Of a stretch of DNA of 64,000 nucleotides, positions 58,801-64,000 are shown piece by piece; positions within the stretch are counted from its first letter, which is position 1, and every line of letters begins with the position of its first letter. This DNA comes from Nageia nagi (taxonomy: Eukaryota; Pinophyta): the NCBI GenBank assembly GCA_050084985.1, contig JBITNC010000001.1, forward strand, positions 7,130,001 through 7,194,000, written 5' to 3'. Made by a program: the position numbers and the translations under genes. The notes below the pieces were generated by a model, which saw only the letters and a program-made list of their open reading frames with translations, made no database searches and was not told the DNA's origin.

Positions 58801-61800
58801 GGTAATTTAAAGGGCATTGCTACACACTAGACTATCACTATCCACCTTTGCTTTTGTAAAAGTGTTATAATGTTTGACCCATATATTAATTCTAGTATTT
58901 GTACAAGAGGCTAAAGATAGCAAATTTGTGACAATAGGACCAGATACCACAGATTATGTTTCAGTTTCAACAACTTTAGATGTCTAGAAAAGCATTATTA
59001 AAGGAAACAACACAATATTGAAAACTACAAGTAACTAATAGAAAGCAATGGAATTGGCATGTACATGTTTGATCAGAAGGATAGACAAGGATAGGTAAAA
59101 ATTATCTGATATAAACCCAAAACTAAAACAAACATATCCAACATTGATCTGTTAACTATACACCGCTAAATAAAGCATATGGCATATGGCCTGTTGGACA
59201 GAGTCAAGGTAATATCCAACATTGAACTGTCCTGTAAAGAACACTACAGAGAGCATCAAATAAAAAATGCTCGAACTGCTGTCCACTATAACAAAATCCA
59301 AACATATAAAATGAGCTGCTCTTTCATAGTATCCAGTTATATGACCCTAGACCAGATCTGATAGAATTGTCACTTAATATAAGATGAAAAAGTATTCCTC
59401 CTTACCCAAGGCTGACACCACAAATCAAGCAGATAACAAAACAAAGCACAACTTGCTGATTCATTCACTCGATCATATGCAACCTCTTTGAACATAAGTA
59501 AAAATTTAAAATACATGTAGCAGGCCGAGCTGGTGCTGGATACTTCTAAAGCAAAAGAAAATCTTGAAATTGTCAAATAAAGAGAAAGTAAAACATCTTC
59601 CTTATTTATCTTGTTAACTAGTATATTGTTAAAAAATACCACATATTACTTCTTAGGAGACTATTCTCATGAGAAGATAGTAGCACACTACTCCATTCTA
59701 CTACCTAAGAAACCAAAATTATTATATATCATTAACCAAAGTCATTTTAATACATGACAATACTACAGCATCGTGCAATGAAAACACACATCAACAGGGT
59801 CCCTTCGTGTTTCAATTGCCAAAACATTAGTAAACTTAAGTTTTTTAAGTTTGAACACAATCAACATATTTCAAAAAGTTCAGAATCACTTTTTGCTAGG
59901 TTAGCCTTGATGTAGTGCACATATTTTGTGTTTATCAAAGACTAAAATGTTAGAGCACCATTGCTAATAGAGGAGTGAAGTGGAAGAAATGCGGCCACTA
60001 ACTACAGGATACAATAATAAAACACTTCACAAACCAATTTGTTTATTCCTTAAACCATATGCCAACAATGCATGGAAAAACAAGCATACCCAGTCACGAC
60101 AGCAAATAAATACTCTCAAACAAGGAATGCCTTGGTATCAATATACCAGAATTTTGAAATTGACATTTCCTATTAGTAAATTGCTGACAGAATGATTCCA
60201 GGAATTCAAAAGAGTCTCACAACACGGATCAGAGAACATCACCACACTCATTCCTAATTTTCACATTCCACATGTAATAATTGCTTGCTAATAAACTTTA
60301 TGATATCACAACTAATTGTGATTAAAGTATTGGCTTTTGTTTTTTATATAATGCATATAATGTTCCATTATAAAGTGGTGTTTCAGCCTTTATGCATACT
60401 TGCAAAGAACCAAATTCTTCTGAAAAATGAACTCTGATTGGGTTAATTCGTTAATAAATTCCTGAAAAATGAAGGTCAATCAATGTAATGGCTGTTATCA
60501 TTGGTATGTATTAAAATTTCACTAAAATTCAAGATATTCCCCTCCAAATTTATCTAGTAAAATCGAGCTTGAATTTCCAAAGAAGAGAGATGCACCTGGC
60601 AATGCAAAAGCACATTTCAAAGCTGTTATTTATATTATGCCAATATCATTGCAAATTCTCCAAAGAAGACCAAGTGTTTAGTTTAAGCACCGATAAACAC
60701 TCAAAAAAATGCAACATAAATAAAGAAATATTGAACACCTGTAGTAATAAAAGACTTTTGACATATGCAGCAAGAATTGTACCTTTGATTTGCTCGCCAG
60801 CTTCAATTTATCAGCATACTTTGTCACACTCTGTAAGAAACGCATGTGCTTGATGGTACGTTCAAGTAAGGTATCTATACTACCCTGAAATGTAAATAAA
60901 ATGTTATAGAAACACCACTGCTTCCCAGATTTCCTCAGTGGATACCCAACAGATTTTTATACTTCACAATGTTATAATGATAAATGGTCTAAAGAATGAA
61001 CATGTGAAATCATAATAAAACAGAATAGTTACCTTGGTGCCATTTGGAATTATCTCCCGTAGCTCTTTAAGGCGATCTTGGATCTGCTGCCTGTCCTTGG
61101 GCCTTGGCCTAGGGCTTTCACCAGGCCTAGCCCTCTTCCTATTGGGTTTTATAGGCTCCCCAGGTCTTTTAACTTGTGTAAGCCCTTGGCTCTCACAGTG
61201 GGTCTTATTAAGTAAATATTTTGGTTGTGCATTTGTAGAGGATTCATTAGGTGACAATTTTGGCCCAACATCATCACAGAAAAGAGAAGGAAAGGATGGA
61301 TTTCCACAGTTTCCTCGTTCAAGTTTGTCTTTAGCAGTCGAAACATCTAAAAGTCTTGACTCTGTTTTCTCAGCTGCACTCAACTGTCCTGCTGAGATAT
61401 TGTCTGACTTGACTGGGGGATAATACAAGGTCGAATTTGTAGTACTTGAAAATGTATCTCCCCCTTGGTTAGTGTGAAGGCATCTGCTACCAACTACAGC
61501 ATCTAAAAGGTCTTCTGATTTGGTCTCAGACAAAAACCACCCTGCAGTTGCTGTAACTACAGATGCATCTGAGTTCTTAGGTATATCCAGTTCAGAATGG
61601 TAGTCTAAACCAGGATTGTCAAAACCAGCTAGAATGTCAGGAAACTTGCCAAGATCAGTCATTGTGGTCTTTGAACTTTCTTTGGCTCTGTTCACACTAT
61701 GAATGCCATTATCTTGCAAAATACCAGGCATATCTTTCACTATGATCTCCTTGGGCCAAGATGGCTGACCTGTTCCATGTATGTTAGACACCAAAATCTC

Positions 61801-62823
61801 ATCATAACCAAGAGATGTTGCAAGGCCATTGCTTTTCTCTAGCATTCTTGAGCTAGAGTGCCCAGCTGGAACACTCCATTGTGTATCAGAGGATTGCCTA
61901 GGACTAGAGATGGGCATTCCAATATTTGCAGAAGACAACGAAGAACTGTAAGACATGTTCTCTGAATCTACCTTAAGCACAGGTACAGAAGTTTTCTTCA
62001 TTTCTGTCTTGTTAATCTTGCATGCAAGCAACCTTGCAGCTATTGAAGGGTATCCGCATTGACCAACACTATTTTGAAATAGTGAAGCAAGCGGGTGCGC
62101 ATCTACTGCAGCTCCCAACAGTATATCATTCTTCCCTGTTACGCTGCCATTGTCCTGGCAAAAATTTTCAACGTCTACTGATTCAGCACTATCACATACA
62201 GAATTCCATATGCAATCTTCTTGAAAATCCGATGTCATTTTCCCTTGAATCAGTAGCTGCTCCATAAATGTGTTACTTGAGCCTGTGATTAATGTTTGCT
62301 GGCTATCAGGCAAGGACATATTTGATGGAATCTGGCCTTCAAAAGGAATTACCTTAGAAGACGATGGCGAAATTCTTGAGGTCTCAATATGAGTTCCTTT
62401 ACTATCAGCAATATGAGATAAAAAGCTGTTTAGAGGAATTTTCTGGAATGAACATAGATTATTTACAGTTTCAACACAAGCATTTATACTTCCCAAAGAA
62501 GGGGAGGCCAGGGTGCAAGGAGGCAACCTCTTGTTCTTTGCATCTTCATTTGCAGTGCTCTTAAATTGGTCAAGAACATTTGAGCATGGCCACTTTAACA
62601 CAGATTTGTTGGATTCAGCTTCGAAGGAAGCTATATTTATTGCACCTGATGGCAGTGAATTTCCAGGTGAAGTTAGTTGGATGGGCATCTTTGGCAAAAA
62701 TGACCCTTGAATCTTTCCCATTAGACCATCCTGGCTATTGTCAGGCAAAATGGGTTTTGGTACATTCTGAAAAATACCAAACACATCTCTTACAATGTTT
62801 ACGAACTCCAAATCCTCCATGAT
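55674..62823 (-). CDS. LHW: LONESOME HIGHWAY (LHW)-type bHLH transcription factor, partial (5' exons beyond window)
   Basis: Five minus-strand coding exons (61033-62823, 60783-60884, 58354-58491, 56003-56128, 55674-55874) splice into 785 codons plus stop, with all visible introns in phase 0. The protein has a long Ser/Asn-rich middle region containing EDLLDAVVGSRCL, then a bHLH domain, then a conserved C-terminal ACT-like part. In Arabidopsis, LHW-family proteins pair with TMO5-type bHLH factors in the nucleus and control vascular initial divisions. The family's N-terminal MYC-type domain (about 170 residues) is not in the window; its exons should lie right of 64000. There are no stops or frameshifts, so it is probably functional. 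Paralog assignment (LHW or an LHW-like) is not resolved. Confidence 0.9.
56003..56128 (-). CDS. LHW: LHW-like gene, exon of the C-terminal domain (second part), GC donor
   Basis: 126 bases, 42 codons: MLCEERGLFLEIAEIIRSLG, then LTILKGIMESRNEKIWAHFV. The acceptor is AATGCAG. The downstream junction is GAG followed by GCAAGT, a GC donor with otherwise perfect consensus. The nearby GT would shift the frame. Confidence 0.9.
56196..56665. repeat. Tandem duplication of about 239 bases in an LHW-like intron
   Basis: 56196-56434 and 56435-56665 share ACATCTA(G/C)TAGCAGCAAGCC at their start and TGATGTCCTGTCAAAGAAAA-type ends (GATGTCCTGTCAAAG), with roughly one difference per ten bases. Confidence 0.88.
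57295..58140. repeat. Older diverged duplication in the same intron
   Basis: About 57295-57630 and 57848-58140 share ATTCAAATTCTCAT, AAAACTAAATTAACTT, TTGGTATCAG(A/G)T and TCTTCATA in the same order, but are strongly diverged. Confidence 0.55.
58354..58491 (-). CDS. LHW: LHW-like gene, exon of the C-terminal domain (first part)
   Basis: 138 bases, 46 codons, containing EGGASWAFELGNKTIGCPVI and VENLSQPRQMLVE. The acceptor is AACTTAG, the donor GTCAGT. The segment is a family signature following the bHLH. Confidence 0.93.
58492..60782 (-). other. LHW-like intron, 2.3 kb
   Basis: AT-rich, with no exon-like segment in phase and no mobile element recognised. Confidence 0.6.
60783..60884 (-). CDS. 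LHW: LHW-like gene, exon with bHLH helix 2
   Basis: 102 bases, 34 codons: GSIDTLLERTIKHMRFLQSV, then TKYADKLKLASKSK. The acceptor is ACATTTCAG, the donor GTACAA, and both junctions are in phase 0. It completes the loop and second helix used for dimerisation. Confidence 0.93.
61033..62823 (-). CDS. LHW: LHW-like gene, large exon (middle region and first half of bHLH)
   Basis: 1791 bases, 597 codons. The acceptor is TGCAG before ATCATGGAGGATTTGG, and the donor after ACCAAG is GTAACT. The start reads IMEDLEFVNIVRDVFGIFQN, the end of the N-terminal domain in this family. The open frame extends upstream to 62862, but that part is intron. The end holds the basic stretch RKRARPGESPRPRPKDRQ and helix 1 (QIQDRLKELREIIPNGTK). 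I see no His-Glu-Arg triplet of classical E-box binders in the basic region. The plus-strand open frames inside it (61034-61423 and others) are antisense shadows. Confidence 0.92.
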
Positions 62824-64000
62824 CTGCATGTTAGCAAATTTGTTGATTAAACTTATGCACAAATCACATAGTTTACTTGAAATACTGTATCTAGAAATAG
62901 AACCTCAAAGAACTGGAAAACTGAAACATGATTTCAGCAAGAAACCATCCTTAATAATCTACAACCTGATTCAAATACTTCTACAATATATTAAAACTTG
63001 CAATCATAGACTGACTAAAAATAAAATTGCAAACTAACGGTTGGCTTTTTTCTCTTTGCTTTTCCTTAACAAAATAGCAGAGATATGAGGACAGAAAGTG
63101 TGTACTTAACACAAACAAATAAAGTGATTCATTTCTTGTGTTGAGATATGCACGCGAGAGAATTGATTGTTAAAAAATATTATTTTGTGCCTATTGAAAA
63201 TTGTAGAAATCCATACATATAATCATATTTATCCAAGAAATTTTGAAAAAGAAAACTTGACCAAGAATAGGAACAGAAATACTCAAACCTCATTTAAAAT
63301 CCATTTCCTATACGTCATGCTTCCACAGATTGCTATAAAACACAAACTTTGTAATTTGTTCTAACATCAAAATAATAAAAGGAACACATACTTCAGTATA
63401 CTACAAGCTATCAATATCCCAAACCAACAGAAATACTCAAATCTCATTTAAAAAGACCATTTCCTATGTCATGCTTCCCCAGATTGCTATAAAACACAAA
63501 CATCCTAATTTGTTCTAACATCAAAATAAGAAAAACAACAAAAATTTCTGTATACTAGAAGTTAGAAGCTAGCAATCTCCCAAACCAACTTAACATATTT
63601 ATGGCTACAGGCTACAGCTACTTCAAGAACTCTGCGATCAAGTAGGTTAATCTTTATTGCAGTTAATTGCAATAAATTTACTCGTCTGCATCAAGCACAA
63701 AGCCACATCTGCCCACAAAACTTGTGTTGTTCTTCAAAATTCCAGGTTGGCCTTCACTCCTGATATTTCTCTCTTCGAGAATTAGGAAAAGCACATTTCA
63801 GTAGTTGAGTTATACAGTTTGGCAAAGGTGAACGAAATCACAATGACCTGGTAGTTGATCAGATTCAAAATGGCATTTGAGCTGTGAACAAGATATGTTA
63901 CATATAAGGCCCAAATCAGAAGGAATAACCAATAACATCATAGAAAATATCAGGCCCTGTAACCATTCAAAATGGATTTATTCGCAATTTACTAGTGGTT
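62824..64000 (-). other. Intron upstream of the large LHW-like exon (continues past the window)
   Basis: No segment resembling the family's N-terminal MYC-type domain was found. A pyrimidine-poor stretch leads to the acceptor at 62824. It includes the tandem duplication at 63273-63590. Confidence 0.55.
63273..63590. repeat. Tandem duplication of about 154 bases in the upstream intron
   Basis: 63273-63426 and 63427-63590 both run from ACAGAAATACTCAAA through ATTGCTATAAAACACAAAC to CCCAAACCAAC with few differences. Confidence 0.88.

Noticed and set aside
59370-59642. Minus-strand frame of 90 codons in an LHW-like intron, considered as an extra exon
   Set aside because: No match to the family, and the flanking exons already join in phase with conserved sequence on both sides.
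61034-61423. Open plus-strand frame of 129 codons inside the large LHW-like exon
   Set aside because: Antisense shadow of a conserved coding exon.
62824-62862. Extension of the large LHW-like exon to an upstream ATG
   Set aside because: The segment lies upstream of a good acceptor (TGCAG), and the residues after the acceptor match the family while those before it do not.

Overview
The window looks like nuclear DNA of a seed plant, most likely a conifer or other gymnosperm. It is AT-rich, has no bacterial-type gene packing, and about 80% of it is nested, decayed LTR retrotransposons (chromovirus and Tat/Ogre-like Ty3/gypsy). It also carries a Penelope-like element with a GIY-YIG endonuclease domain, a class reported in conifers but rare in other land plants. 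One host gene with kilobase introns lies at the right end. I cannot name the species.

Layout. Element A (1-11056, minus, 3' LTR cut by the window edge) carries gag and protease remnants only and is split by chromovirus B (2310-8303, minus). A landed in a CACTA transposase remnant (about 11057-11850), which abuts a 5'-truncated relative of B, element C (about 11925-17275, plus). Element D (17632-34726, plus, perfect TSD) is a Ty3/gypsy element that lost its RT core, RNase H and integrase core by in-frame deletions. D is split by element E (20917-32561, minus, perfect TSD), an Ogre-like element with an extra upstream ORF and gag-protease but no RT or integrase. Element F (36815-51762, plus, short LTRs, TSD) has no recognisable protein and holds Tat-type element G (38057-50345, minus). 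G is a head-to-tail double element with a truncated middle LTR, dual RNase H domains, and a Penelope-like fragment spliced into its RT. From 51768 to 54573 there are microsatellites, a LINE-like remnant and tandem duplications.

The only convincing host gene is a minus-strand LONESOME HIGHWAY (LHW)-type bHLH transcription factor. Five coding exons lie between 55674 and 62823, and the exons for its N-terminal domain lie beyond the right edge. Its largest exon has no stop, unlike every retroelement frame here.

The most unusual signals are three sets of repeated hairpins in non-coding parts of retrotransposons: the 5' leader of E (30484-31181), the 3' half of E (about 22030-24260), and upstream of the 3' LTR of F (51133-51524). 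Within each set the stems differ between copies but largely keep pairing, which argues for selection or a copying process acting on structure rather than on coding capacity.

All coordinates were read by eye. Exact element ends without a TSD may be off by a few bases, and no database search was possible.
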